A DNA stretch of 64,000 bases, taken from positions 1,612,001 through 1,676,000 of the forward strand of contig OZ017756.1 in the NCBI GenBank assembly GCA_963969365.1, written 5' to 3'. A model generated the notes under the pieces. It was not told the DNA's origin. It saw nothing but the letters and a program-made list of their open reading frames with translations, and made no database searches. This document shows, piece after piece, positions 22,414-35,600 of the stretch. The stretch's first letter is position 1. Each line of letters starts with the position of its first letter. Position numbers and translations under genes: made by a program. The stretch comes from Asterochloris sp. CNOR1. Its lineage: Eukaryota > Chlorophyta > Trebouxiophyceae > Trebouxiales > Trebouxiaceae.

Positions 22414-23414
22414 TGTGTGTGCATGGCATTCTGCTGAGCCCAGCAGGTTTGAGAGCCATCATATGCAGCACCGCCTCTGTACTTCCCGCAGACCTTCTGG
22501 CCTCTGAAATAGCAGCAGTCGCGTCTGGTGCCACAACTCTGTCTCATCGAAGTGTGATCAGCAGTGCTACAGCTGTGTGCCCTTCAGCTGTGATTCATGC
22601 CACTCCCCTCCTGGGACGCCTGGCGGCTTTGCCGTTGGTGTAACCAAAAGAAGTACTGCTGTGTGTGTGCAAGCTCCTGCAAGGACAGGCCGGCAGCTTG
22701 AGGGGCCACCACTCATGCCAAAGTCCTAGAGGCCCACAATCACACCTGGAATTCAGGCTGTGCCATGTTCTGCCTGAAGCCCTTGTCCTGCAGCTGCTCC
22801 AGGAAGAACAAGGAGTGTGGGTATCTGCAGGGTATGCAGTGAGTTTGTGCAATGTGCAACGCTGGCCAACATGAGACATCAGGCAGCTCAATCAGTGCAG
22901 GAACCCTACGTCAAGAATGATGCATAGTCGGGCTTCCTCCAGGTGTCTAGCAGATACTCCAGGTATTGGGGAAAGCCTGGTTTGTTAAACCAGCCGTTCT
23001 GTGACAGCCCTGCAGGCAGGCCGAGGGCAACGGCTGGCACCGGACATGCGTAGTAATCATGGGCTTGTACAGGGCTCACAGTTGATGTACTGGGGGTTCG
23101 CAAGGCACTGTACAAATTCCAGCTCCAGCACTGCAGCATGCAGCGCAGGAGTCAGCAGGGATCAAGATGGGTCAGAAATCTGCTGCTCACGAAATCTGTC
23201 CCTGTCAAAGCATACTGTCTCAGCAGGCCCACATCTCAGAGGGAACGCCATCTAGATCCCTCAGTTTGTCTCACAGAAGGCACATCCGAAATCACAGCCA
23301 AGGTCAACATAACTTTGGTGCTGGTCAACATAACTTTGTTGGCCACATGACTCGACACAGCCTTTGAGCTCCTGTTTCGGAGGCCGCTCCATCCACAGGG
23401 ACAGGTGCCCTGTC
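22414..23414. other. Intergenic between two plus-strand genes, 1.0 kb
   Basis: This holds the PRP3 3' UTR and the promoter of the LRR gene. Apart from a 16-base direct repeat near its right end (separate entry), nothing was recognised. Confidence 0.5.
23302..23338 (+). promoter_or_regulatory. 16-bp direct repeat upstream of the LRR gene
   Basis: GGTCAACATAACTTTG occurs exactly twice, at 23302-23317 and 23323-23338, 21 bases apart and 77-113 bases before the LRR start codon. Two helical turns of spacing would suit a factor-binding pair, but it may be a plain short duplication. Confidence 0.4.
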
Positions 23415-26400
23415 ATGGAGCGGATGCAGGCGTTCCTTTGGCGCCTGGGGGAATGTTTGAAACGCAAGAAGACTCGCAAACACCAGCCGGAGGGGCAGGC
23501 CGAGCGCCAGGTGTGGCCTCTGGGCAATCTCAGGCCCTTTCACTCATTGCTTACATCTGCCAGCCTTTGGGCCACTTCTGTCAGGGGTCCCAGGCTGCCA
23601 TGCTGCATGCCTGTAGGTCAGCTACCTGGGCCGGCGTTCCTTTAAGCTCCACCGGCGGCAGGAGGATCCTGAGCCGACCCTGCTGGCACTGGCGCTGGCG
23701 TCACTATGTGCCAATCCAGACCAGCTGTGCGGGCAGACCCTGGCGCGAATTGAGGCGCCTGACCTGCTGCAGCTCTTGCTGGACCAGCTGATCGCCAGTG
23801 GGAACCTGGATCAACGCACCATCAGCCTGTTTGCGGGGCATTGTGTGTACAGCCTGGTGGTGGACGATCTGCCCGAGCTGCAGCCCTCCTGGCTCAGACC
23901 CCTGCAGGCTGCGCCGCTGCGCGTCGTAGAGCTGGCACACTGCCGTGGGGTGAGTTCCCTGCTCCCGCATAGGTGGTGGTGACGCAACATGGATGCTGCC
24001 TGGGTGCACTGCCTGAAGACTGCTGCCTGTAGGTGAAGTCGGCATGCTCGTCCTTATGTACAGGGGATACACTCTTTGACAGGCTTCAGCTGGCCACATA
24101 GATTTGCTGGCAGGCTACGCCGGTCCAAAAGGATTTGAGATCATGAAGACATGCTTGGCATAGATCGGCTGGGGCAGTGCAATATCATTATCTGCAGGAG
24201 ACATTGATGTTATGTGCCAGCCTGTTGCTGACAGAGCGAGAACAACTCTGCAAAAGCATGCTACTTTACTTTGGCCTGTTTGGCCCAACATGGGCACCCT
24301 TACTGATCAGGCACAATTAGACTTGTGGGCTGGCTGGCTGCAATTGCCATTCATGGAAGCTGCATATGCAGCGCATGTCTTCCTTGCTGTGTTGGTGCCA
24401 AGCATGATCAACATGGCTTTGCTGAAGCTGGCGGCTCAGCGCCAGCTTCCAGGCAGCTGCCCGATCGCTATCAACTGTGCTGTTCACCCCTGTTGTTTGC
24501 CCCAGCAATATACAGTGCCTGCTGGCCTGCTCAGAAAGTGCTTTTGGCTGCTGTGCAGGTCACAGATGCAGCACTGCAGGTCATGCGTAATCAGATACAG
24601 CTGCAGAAGCTGGTGCTGGATGGCTGCACAAAGTTGACATCAGACGGAATGGCTTACCTGCAAGGTGGGCTGTCTGGGAGATGATGTGCATGTGACATCT
24701 GTTCTTGCAACACTTTGTCTGCCTTGAGTACCTCTGCCTTGCAAATTCCACCATGACAATCGGACTGCTGGTGGCATGACGGCCCTGGGTGGTCAGGAAG
24801 CCAAGATCTGAGCAGGCCCTGCTGCTGCTACTGCTGATGTTGTGGGGACGTGTGTCACCAGGAAGACCACATTGTTTGGGGATGAGCAGCCACAGAGGCA
24901 GCCTCTGAGGATACCATTCATGCCTCAACGTCACCCCTGTTGCTACTGCTGTGCAGGCATGCTGCAGCTGCAGCATCTGAGCATGGAGGGCTGCGACCAG
25001 ATAGGTGCTAGAGGCCTCGCCTACCTGGCTCCTCTGGTCAACCTGCAGTACCTCAACCTGGAGCTGTGCAGCAGGGCCAGCGGACTCAGGCACATTTCTG
25101 GTAAGGCTCGACTATTGCTGTCCACTTCCTCTTGTCCGCAAGGTGGTTGTTGTGCATAACAAGCCTAAGGTGCAAAATTTGCCTGGCTGGCCTAGCAGCG
25201 TTTGGGGAAGTGTGGGTGCTGGATCCTGGTATCCTGTGCAGCTGCAGGGCCTGCTGTTGATGCTTTGAAAGCACCACCCTTTTCATTGTCAAGGTGTTGC
25301 TCCGCATTGGAATGTGCTCAGCAGGGAGCTGCTCTTAGGGTCATGCAAGCAGCAGGACCGTTTGTCTCTGAAGAGCCTGCCTCATGTCCGCAGGGTGCTG
25401 CAAGATGCAGGAGCTGAATCTGGGGTGGTGCAAGGGGATCACAGACGACGACGCCCGTGCCCTGCATGGCATGAGCAGCCTCACCAACCTGCAGCTGTCA
25501 CGCACATCGGTGAGCTTGTGCCTGCTGGAGGGATTCTGGCATAGCCTGTGTGTATGGTTGACAGCAGGCCAGCATGGGCGGAGCTGACCAGTGCACCTGT
25601 CAAGGGCATGCCCATGCCTGTCACAGCCAATGAGGTAAATGATTGCAAACCAGCCGACGTGCTGCTTGTGGGTAGCTCATGGCCAGACGCTACCTGCCAG
25701 CCTCGGCAGGCAGTGTGCATGGTGAGACAGCATCACTGGGGACTCCACGTTTGCATGAAGGGTTGTGGTCAAGAGCAGGCCAGCGCAGGCTCGTTCACGA
25801 CCGGCACCTCAGTGATGAGGGTCTGCCTAGTGTCACAGCAAGGTCTGCTGTGCAAGTTCCGCTCCACCCTACTGCTGTGTGCGGCGGCAGGAGGGCTGGA
25901 GGCGCTGCACTCTGTGCTGTATCCTGCTGGCAGGCAGCCTGGGATCAGCCTTATTCACAGTTCTGGTTGTTGACGTGCGTGTGTAAGCTTCTCGGCGGCG
26001 CCACCACGCCTGCTCTTACCTCATCTCGCAGTCTGTGCAGTGCAGCTCAGCTTACTGAGGTGCGTGTACTGTGCAGGTGGGAGATAAGGGCCTCGAGGCA
26101 TTGCAGGGCCTGACACAGCTGCGGGCGCTGGGGCTGGCCAAAACAGGGGTGACTGATGCCGGGATGCGTGTGGTGGCTCGCCTGACCAAACTGCGCACTC
26201 TGTCGCTGGCCTGGACTGACCTGCACGATGAAGGTGAGGCAGCCGAGGATCATGTTCAGTAGCGGGAGCTTGTAGTGCCATGGTATGAGGTAAGCAGCAT
26301 GCTGCACTCCGCCCCTCCTGTGGCTGACAGGAACTGCAAACGTGAAGCCAAACAGCTGCTGTGTTGGCAGCATACGTTGGGTCCCCAGCTAATGGTGCGC

Positions 26401-29185
26401 ACTCTGTTGCTGGCTTGGGCTGGTGTGCACGACAGGTGTGAGGGGTCCCAGGGTGCAGCAGTGCATGCAGGCTGATGTCGAATGGCAGGCTGTGGATGCC
26501 AGCAATCTCAGGCACGCGTTCTGCCGCGGTCAGGGTGAATGGCTGCTCCTCATCAGACCACTGATGCATACCAGACACCTGTTTGGAGCATGTGCATACC
26601 AGCATTCGGCGCTGACAGTGTTGCTCCAATCTGAAAGGTGCCCTGCATGCTTCCTGCATCTGAGGCCTTTGCTCTCAGGCCCATGTGACCTGGCCTGCTT
26701 GCCGCTGCTGTGATAGGCTCTGCTGGTTCTTCCAGGCCATGCTGCAGCATGGCAGCACTCCTGGGCGATGTGACTGCATGCCGGCTTCCTCTGGCCTCCC
26801 TGCAGCTGCTCATGCAGGTGTCATGGGGCAGTCAGCGCGGTGCCCTGCACTCAACTTCCACTTGGCCCCTTCTGCCCAGTCTTGAAGTCACTGCACCCGT
26901 TGATCTGCTTGCAGGCCTGCGCCAGCTGGCGTTCCTGCCCCTGCTCCAGGAGCTGAACCTGGCCTACACCCAGATAGGGGATGATGGGCTGCAGGCAATT
27001 GAGCCCCTCACCAGCTTGACCAGCCTGAACCTGGACTCCTGCGAGGTCACTGACGCGTGAGTGCTCTGGAGCGTGCCTGCCGGACCTGGATGTGTGGACT
27101 GCTGGGTGTAACAATTGGGGAGCTTATCCACAGCATCTGTGGGACTTTCGTTGTGCTCAGGCAGGCTCTGGGGAGGCAGCAGCGTTTATGGTAGACTGCA
27201 GCACCTGATGTGACCCGAGCAGGCCTGCTGCGGGGTCACTGTCCCACGAGTGCAGTGCTGCTACAAGTCAGTGCTCAGTGAGGCAGCAGCACCTGCTTGA
27301 GGTACCGGGTGCAGTGCAGCACGGCTATGCCAGCTGCCTGTGTGCCTGCAAAGAGCAAGTGGCAGAGTTTGAATGGCCCCAGACCACACTTGCATGAGCT
27401 GATGACCTGTTTGCACCACTACAAGCCCTGTCTGAACATCTGGCTGAGCTAGCAGCTGACTAACATGAAATCAGATGCTGCCCTGCAGCGGCATGAGCGT
27501 GTTCAAGACGCTGAGAGGCATCCAGCAGCTGGACTTGACAGACACCATGGTGGCAGACCCTGGCATGCAGCACATCACGCGCCTGAAGGACCTGAAGAAT
27601 CTGAGCCTGGCCTACTCAAGTGAGTCCAAATGCCTGAAGTCCCTGCAGACTCTCAGCCAGGCAGGTTTCTGTAGCGTCTTCAGACTGGATGCACAAGCGC
27701 ACTGCAGATTTGCCCATGACTGCTTGCCTGGCAGCTCAGAGGCAGCCACTGCACTTTGCCCAGCACAAACCTGAATCATTCTTTACTCAGTCCATGTATT
27801 CAGTCCATGTGCAGCCTGCAAGCTTTTGAAGCTCTCCCGTGCCTTTGCCGGATGAAAATGCTGTGACAAGCCCTTCCATACAACGCTGGCTGATCAGCCG
27901 CTGCCTGCCAGTTGTTCACCCTGTTCCTGTGCTGCAGAGGCATGCAGCCTCAACCTGCCCTGTGTTCGGTTGACTTGGCCGTTCTAATTTCTAGGTTCCT
28001 CAACCTTGATTGACCTCTGATCTCCTGCTCTCTGCAGAGGTGGGTGACTATGGCCTCCTTCACGTGGCGGAGCTGATGCAGCTGACCAGCCTCAGCCTGG
28101 ACAGCCGCCTCTTCACAGATCTGGGGATGAGGTACATCACCAGCCTGAAGGGGCTACTGGCGCTGGACCTGTTTGGGGCCAAGGTTACGGACAAGGGCTG
28201 TCACGAGATCAGGTGGGGCTGGCACCATGTGTTAGGCGTCTGGACTGCAGCTTGGCCCTGCTGCTGCGTCACCTGCGTGCCATGGTCTTGCCTGTTAATG
28301 TTGGTCCCAACTGTATGACGTTCATGGCAGGAATTAGTGCTCAACCCTCATGTCAGCTTGCCCTGGGCCTCTAAACCTTTGGTACTCCCCATGACAATGC
28401 CACTCTGCCTGTCTGTGCGGGCAGGTGCGAGGCTTGCTGGCGCCCTGCAGATCTTGCTCAGTGTCCCTTCATCCTGCGCCCATCTGCCTGCAGCAAGCTG
28501 AGCTGCCTGGAGGCGCTTGAAATCTGCAATGGGGCCATCACAGATGCGGGAGTGTCAGCCCTGGCAGGACTGAAGAGTCTGAGCACGCTGTCACTGGGCC
28601 AGAACCCGCGCATCACAGACGCCTCCATCCTGCAGCTGGCCAGGGCGACCAACCTGGTTACCCTGAACCTCAGCCGCAGCAGGGTGACAGGGGCAGGCCT
28701 GATGCCGCTTGCTCGCCTTACGGTGCGAGCTGGGGTCTTGCATCTCTCAGTGGGCGGTTTCAAGTGAACCTCAGCCAGAGCAGGAGCACATGCGGCGGCG
28801 TTATGCTGCAGGCACGCTGCAGTGTGTGTCTGGGGTCCTTTGAAGGCCATGTGTCCCTGCATGGCCGCATGGCAGTGCCCTGCCGGGCAGTAGGCGCTGA
28901 ATGCTGTCGTCTGCTTATAGCACTTCTTGGGCACCTCTCGGACTACCCCACTGCAGCTTCTGCATCAAGCTTGAGCACTTCGGCAGCAGAGCCACCCATG
29001 TAGCCTGCCAGGCTTGCTCAAGCCTTGTCGTTGCGACAGCCCGACTTGTTGGCTGCCTATGACTGCAGGCTTTGGAAACCCTGTCACTGAACCACACTCG
29101 CGTCAGGCGGTCTGCTGCCGACAGACTGAAGCTGAGCCTTTCCAATCTGCAAGTCCTTGGGCTTGCACAGCAGAGCACTGGCTGA
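23415..29185 (+). CDS. Leucine-rich repeat protein (AMN1/F-box-LRR-like repeats)
   Basis: Eleven exons (23415-23510, 23617-23949, 24559-24664, 24957-25100, 25394-25509, 26077-26233, 26915-27056, 27489-27619, 28038-28212, 28494-28722, 29069-29185) join into 581 residues. Residues 1-140 are a basic start (LGECLKRKKTRK) and a helical region with paired Leu (DLLQLLLDQLIASGNLDQRT). From about residue 140 on there are roughly 16 LRRs of the cysteine-containing/AMN1 type: LVLDGCTKLTSDGMAYL, LSMEGCDQIGARGLAYL, LNLGWCKGITDDDARAL, LGLAKTGVTDAGMRVV and LDLFGAKVTDKG among others. Such repeats form a curved protein-binding solenoid. I saw no certain F-box at the N-terminus, so a ubiquitin-ligase role is only possible. 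Exon borders tend to fall within repeats. Two introns carry ghost copies of the preceding exon's end. Confidence 0.9.
26396..26442 (+). repeat. Ghost copy of an LRR exon 3' end with donor
   Basis: TGCGCACTCTGTTGCTGGC and the bases after it, up to a GTGTGAGG donor-like end, closely match the end of the preceding exon (26192-26233, TGCGCACTCTGTCGCTGGC) with its GTGAGG donor. The copy sits about 200 bases downstream in the intron. Confidence 0.7.
28764..28809 (+). repeat. Second ghost copy of an LRR exon segment
   Basis: GTGAACCTCAGCCAGAGCAG and about 25 following bases match the late part of the exon ending at 28722 (CTGAACCTCAGCCGCAGCAG at about 28662). The copy lies about 100 bases into the following intron. 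Confidence 0.6.
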
Positions 29186-29675
29186 CTGGAACAGCATTGA
29201 GCTGCCCAGAGCACCATGCAGGCCTCACACCCATATCAAGGCCCTCCTGGCAGTACACTATTGATGTATACTCCGCCCACCTAGCAACATAAGCAAATGT
29301 ATCCTCAAGCGGGTCTGCCATGACTATTTCTTTGAACTTGATCTACTGGCACCGCCATGTGGCGGTTGCAGCACTGCGTGTTGTGCCTGAAAAATGAATG
29401 ATACACTACCTGGGTCTATGTTTTGCTTCAACAAGCTGTTGCTCCTATAAAATCCCCCTACTGCTGGTGTGCTACCAGCCTTCCCAAAACTTTGCTTTGA
29501 AACTTCTTGTGAATATTTGTTTGCTGACACATGTAATGCATCACACTCTTGATGTTTCACAGAATCATAAAGCATACGTTGTGGGGCTGGCAGAGTCCAT
29601 TATGTGCAGTCTGATGTTCTGAGGGTGGTGGAGGGCTTCTGCTGGGAGGCTTGCAACTGTGTGACACTTCGGCTC
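29186..29675. other. Intergenic between convergent genes, 490 bp
   Basis: This holds the 3' ends of the LRR gene (plus) and NAP1 (minus). It is more AT-rich than the genes. A TGTAA at 29532-29536 is the only candidate poly(A) signal. Nothing else was recognised. Confidence 0.5.
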
Positions 29676-32600
29676 TCATTGCTGCTTGCACTCCTGTGGC
29701 TGCTCGCCCTCTGTGACAGGTTTGCGTGCCTGCAGAGGCACCAGCACAAGGGCTGAGGACATGGAAGGTTGGGACAGTTCTGCTGCCATGGCAGTTGCGG
29801 CGATCACAAGCACTCCTGGGAAGACACCTACAGCGTGAGGCAGTGCAGGCAGGCATGCTGCCGGTCTCAGCAGGGGCCCACACAGCACCTGACAGCAGAC
29901 AGGCAGCAATGCTGACCGCATCACTGCACGTTCCGTCAGTTGCGCAGCAGAGGCAAGGCAGATTATCAGGTCGGCAGACAAGCAATTGGCTTACCGCTTT
30001 GCTGGCGCCGCTTGCTTTACGGTGCCCTCTTGCAGAGGCTGCGACTACAGCAGAGGCCTCCTCGTCCTCATCGTCCGCTTCTTCCTGAACACCAAATCGG
30101 GCTAGCTATGCAGAGGAAGACAAGAGGCAGACAGCAGCGCCATCACTGCTGGCCTGGCTGAGATGCAAGCCCATGCTTGGGCATATCCAGCAGAGGTACT
30201 TGACATTGGGAATCATGGAGCGCAATAGGCTCTTCAAGCATGCAAGATGCTGAAGATTGCCAGGCCTGCACACCTTTAGCTGAGAGCCATGAGAAGGTGG
30301 GACTGCATGCAGCGGGGAACATCTGCTGCTGCCACGCCTGAAGGATCCCTGTGCCACGCAGCTGCATGGCAATGCGCCACTGCGCGCAGCTATCTGCCAT
30401 GCGGGCCGGTGCACGCAGCTGCACTCACCTCCTCATTGTCGTCATCGTCCTCTGTGAGGGCCTCCTCATCCAGCTCATCCTCCTCATCGTCATCCTCATC
30501 CTGCAGAGGTACTACGCTGTAAGAAGTTGTCTTTCGTGATGTGTATATCCAAGCTCACGAGCTCACAGAGAGACAGACTGGCCCCCTCGCCATTGGCAGC
30601 TTTCAGGGCGTTCACAGCTTGCTGGGCGGTGCAGGCCACGCAGCAAATAGGCCTGCCCCTCACTGGCAAGCATCACATGCAGCAGGGGTCAGCCTCCCAC
30701 CCCTGGGCTCCTGCAGACATGTGCAGACCATATCAGCTCAAGCTCTGCCTGCCGCTGGCAGTGGCTGGGCCACAAAGCACCAGCATCTGGTGCCGTTTCA
30801 GGGCCCATCGTCTCACCTCATCTTCGTCGGACTCCTCAGCCAGCGCCTCCCCAGTGAACCACTTGACAGCACGCGGGACAATGTTGTCCTTGATATGCTC
30901 CCTGCACCCCGGCGTGGCCAAGCTGAGGGACCCAGCAGCAACCCTTGATGTGGTGCTCAGGCAAGCTTCAGCTGACTAGTCACCCAGAGGCAGCCACACA
31001 AAGGGGTGCCCACCACGACGTGGGTGAGCATGGAGAGCCGGGTCCAGCACAAGTCAAAGCAGAGGGACCATAGGGGCTTCCTCTGTGGCAGGTCGGCCCA
31101 CATCAGAGAGCAGGCCCCGGCAAGCAACACCTGCAACTGCAGCTCCCTGCATGTCTACTCAGGTGAGCCCCATGGCTGTACTGCAGGAAGTTCTGATTTC
31201 GCATTGTCAGACGCTGGCAGTTGCCCTGCCTGGCCCCCTCCAGCTGTGAAATGGAAGCAGGACCTGGTGCACTGTGTTCATGACAGTGCCTCCCCACCCT
31301 ATCTCGTAGTCCTCCTCCAGCGCAGTCTGCAGCTCCTGCATCTCCTCCTCTTCCAGCTCGTCCGCGGGGCCAGGCACCGCAGGGGGGTCGAAAAATCTGC
31401 AGGGTATAGCCGACACTCCTTGAGCAGGGCTGGCTCAGGTGTGAGCATGTCTGGTCAGGCGTGTGTGCGGGAGCTGAAGCAAGTGGCGCAGGGTACACAT
31501 GGACACTTGAGGTCCTTCCATGCAGGCGCCAGAGGGTGGAATGCACTGCAAGGGGAGCGGAACACCTGCAGGCCAGGCCCAAGCATTCCAGCAAAGCATC
31601 AATGGGGACTCGACTGTGGGCGCCATGGTCCTGCACAGCGTCAGGGCTTCAGATTGTGCTTGATGACACGCATCTGGGTCGCTCATAGACAGTTGCTCTG
31701 AGGTATGTGAGCCCAGCTGAATCTACAGAGCGTATGCAGGCAGCTGCCACGCATGTACCCAGTGGACATGAGAGCTGCCGGCTGACACTTCTGAACAGCT
31801 ATCATGTCAGGGTGGCCAGTGCTACCCTCAGGAGGAAGAACGCTGCCAGCAAGCAGGTGTTGAGCCACATTTCCAAAGAGGCCATGAGAGGTGCAGCCCA
31901 ACACCACCCAAGCAGCTATGCACGCAGGCAGCCAAAGCCGCAGACCGGTGCAGCACGTAAGCAGCAAACAGGCAGCTGCTTTGCTGCCCACTTGGTCAAG
32001 ACGTCATCTGCGGCCCACCTGAAGAAGGACTGGACCTTCTCAACCTTTGTCTGCGGGGGTTTGTTGGCCACCCTGCCCTTGTTCCCCTTGGGCTTCTTTT
32101 TCAGGACCTGCAGGGTGACTGAGGACTTCTCGCGTGGTATCACATTATTGTCTGCTGCCAGGCTAGGGCGGCAATCTGTGGATCTGGTGCCTTGCCATGA
32201 GACAGGGCAGTCCTGGTGTGCAGCAGTGCGTGCTGGGGCATGCCATCTGCGCCGTCAGGCGCTCAAAGATGACCTTCCAGCTTGCAGGACGCCCCAGTTT
32301 CTTGCAACAGCTTAGCGAGCCACTGCTCAGAGGCCCGGCAAGGTGCAACCTGACTCTGGGGTTCGTCTAGACACTGAGGGCGCCAGCAGGACATGATATC
32401 GGGACACGTCATTCCTTGCTGTCTTCATGTACCAGCCTGCAAGCCTCACCTGGTGGGGCCCCTCCCTCCTTCCAATAGATCTGCATCCCTTACACAACAC
32501 AATGAGACATCAACACCGGCCACAACATCACCCCTGTTCCCCAGACCAAACCCACAACACCCCCGCCGTACTGATGGGGTTCTCCTTCCCTTGAACGTTT

Positions 32601-35600
32601 ATCAGACCTCAAAAAGTCCCTACCATGCAGCTGCAGGGCATTCCCACAACCCCCACCCGCCTGCGCCAGCGCCCACCTTGATGGTGGGATCCTTGCCCTC
32701 CTTCCACTGGATCTGTGTGCCCTCTGGCTTCTCCAGCACTGGGTCCTCCTCGTCCACCATGTAGTACGTCTTCACCAGCTCCCGGTTGCTGAAGTAGGGG
32801 TTCTCGCTGAAGGTGAAGATGAGCCGGAAGCCCTGCAGGCAGGGGAATGTGCCTTGCAGCTTGGTGCAGGGCTGCTGCCTGCTGACAAGAGGGTTGAAGA
32901 TGATGCCAGCATCCCTGCAGGAGAAACATGGTGCAGAGCGCCCCTGCCTGTTGCGATGCAAGTTCATGAGGGGATGCGGCCATGGCTGCTGGACTGCAAA
33001 GCGCTCCTGCCCAGTATGAAGTGCCACCCGAGGGACAGCAAATTAGGCCAGGCTGTCCAGAGTGCTGATCAACTCTGCCATGTCTGCATGCCAGAGGTCA
33101 ATGACACCTGGCAGGCCAGCACCAAGCACAGCATGCAGGCAGTCAGCCCAGCATAGCACAGGCCAACCATCTTCGTCAGAGAGCGTTGCCACGACCGGTG
33201 GTGCTTGCAGTGCCTCAAGCAAGGCTGTGCGGTGGCATATACAGCCAGCCTGGCTGCTTGGCTGGGCTGCCCTACTCTCGGCAGCAACGGCCAGTCCTGG
33301 AAGCATTCTTTGCGCAGCTGATCGGTTGTGTAAACCCGCAAAGGGACAAACCTTACAGACGCCATGTCACACTACAGCATTGACTTGCTGAACCTTCTGC
33401 TGAGAAGGGCTTCTCCCCCTGAGCTTCTTCTACCGCTGTTCTGGAGTGCGAGCCAGCAGTCAGCTCCAACACACCTTGGGCAGCTCATCGTCATCGTCGT
33501 CAGCAAATTCACCCTCATGCCCAGGCGGAGGGGGATTGGCCTTCTGCTCCTTGTGCTGCTCCTCCCGCGCTTCGTCAGCCAGGAACACGGTGCGCACATC
33601 TGTCAGGTGCTCCAGAATGGCAGCGTCCTTGTCTGTGATCTGCAGCAACCATGAATGAACTCATCTGAGCTGCTGGGGCTGTCATGAGCTGTTCCAGGAA
33701 GGTAATGCCTCCTTTGAGAACTGCAGTGCAGCATCTGTGATGTTTTGAGGTGTACAGGAGTGGCCGCCAGGCGGACCACGGCCCCAGAGTTGGGAGGCCC
33801 TGTCTGCAATATGCAGTCCCAGGCTGTGCTCATGTGTTAGAAAACTCAGGGACGCGTGATTCTGCAGCAGATTGCGAAGGGCAGACAGCTGTTTGGCAGG
33901 ACCACCCCAGCTAAGCAACCTGACCCTGCCACTGCATGTCATGCCACCGCAGAAAAGTCTTGTCCCTCCCCTGTGTACTGCCGCAGGCATCAGGCTGCAC
34001 ACAGCTGCCACTGACGCATGCATCAACGCTGCCCCACTGCAGTGCCAGGACTCACCATGTCTGCAATGGGGTCATTGCGCAGGGCGCCCAGCCAGAAGCC
34101 TGGGACACCTGTAGGAGGCGCCTCCTGCTTAGCCTGGCCTGCAGCAGGGGACACAGGGAGTTGTCCACACTACAGTGCGACGCCGGCAACATAGACACGC
34201 CTGCCGACAAGCAGAAGGCTGGCATGCCTGCATGGGGCCTCTTGCTCAGCCTGGCCTGCAACGGGGGAGCAGCAGTCACCCTCAGGAGCGAAAAGGTGCC
34301 GAGTCTGTTGTGGATCCTTCTCAGTCAGACCCACTGATCAACCTTGCCTGCATGCAGTGACACCACACTGCTGGCTAGGCAGTTGCCTGGAGCTGGCTGT
34401 GTCCATCAGGTGCTGATGGCAAGCAGTCCTTGCTTGAATGCTTTGGGCAGCTACTTGGTGCTGTTGGCATACACATGGATGGATCTAAGCAGCCAGCGCT
34501 GGCAGCTGGCAGGGGAGGCTGGGCCAAAAGAGGTGGCTGTGCATATGCAGGAGGAGGAGGAGGAGCTCCCAGCTGTTGGAAGGACGGCCCGCCTCAGGTG
34601 CAGGCAGACATCTCTTGGGGTTCTGAGTGCACCCCACAGCTGGTTACGCCCTGACTGCCAACCTGGCTCATCATCTTTAAGGTCGGGCTGCTCAGGCGCC
34701 TCCTTGGTGCCATTGATGATGTCCCGCCGCTCATCATACAGCGGCTCTGCAGCATCGATGCTTTCATTTGTCTGCAGTTTGCAGAAGGTAGAAAGTATAC
34801 AGCGTGGGCACAAGTGCTGGCACACTTTGCCTGCCGGCAAAACCATGGAGCAGGAGGATTGAGGGTGTGACTCCAAGCCTTGCTGTTGGCTGAGCACCGC
34901 GGCTTTTGAAAGCACAATTGAGGGCTCCGCAGCCTAGATGCGCACTGCTTGTGCGCTGACGTTGAGCACACAACACTCGCCGAAGTCAAGCCTGGCTGCT
35001 GTGTTGCTGCAGAGGTTCCGGCCAGTGAGCACCGCAGGTTGGCACAGCATGTATAGCACACCTGCCTCGCACGCCTGGCCCTTGCTACCTCAGGTGGTTC
35101 ATGCCTTCTCCTTCCAGACTCTCATCCCCCAAAATGCAGCCTGTGACCAGCGCTGTCTCCCGACTGACCACAGACGATGCGTGCTATGTAATGTCCTCAC
35201 CATACATGGCCCTGTATTTGGCCTCCAGGGCTGCCTTCTCCTTCTGGTAATTCTCCTCAATGTTGTCATGCCGCCCCTGGAGGACGTCCAGAAAGGCAAT
35301 CCTGTTCCTCACAGGCTTGGGCAGCGACTCCAGGTACCCGCTGCTAGTGCCGACCATGCTGCTGAGCTTGGCCTGCACCACAGGAGGGAAGTGGCAGGTG
35401 GAGATGAGAGCAATTATGCTCCTCAGCACATGAGGCAGCAGTGCGAGGTGGCTAGGAGGGGCTTCAGATCTGCTGAGCTTGGCCTGCAGCAGGCAGATGT
35501 AGGAGAGGAGGTGATTGTGCAAGGAAAGAAGATAGATGAAAGACGTGCCAGCCGGTGCCCTTCTTGGGCAGCGGCCAGCACTGATTGTGCCACTGAGCTT

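Noticed and set aside
30429-30500. Separate acidic protein gene
   Set aside because: This is the acidic tail exon of NAP1, in phase with its neighbours.
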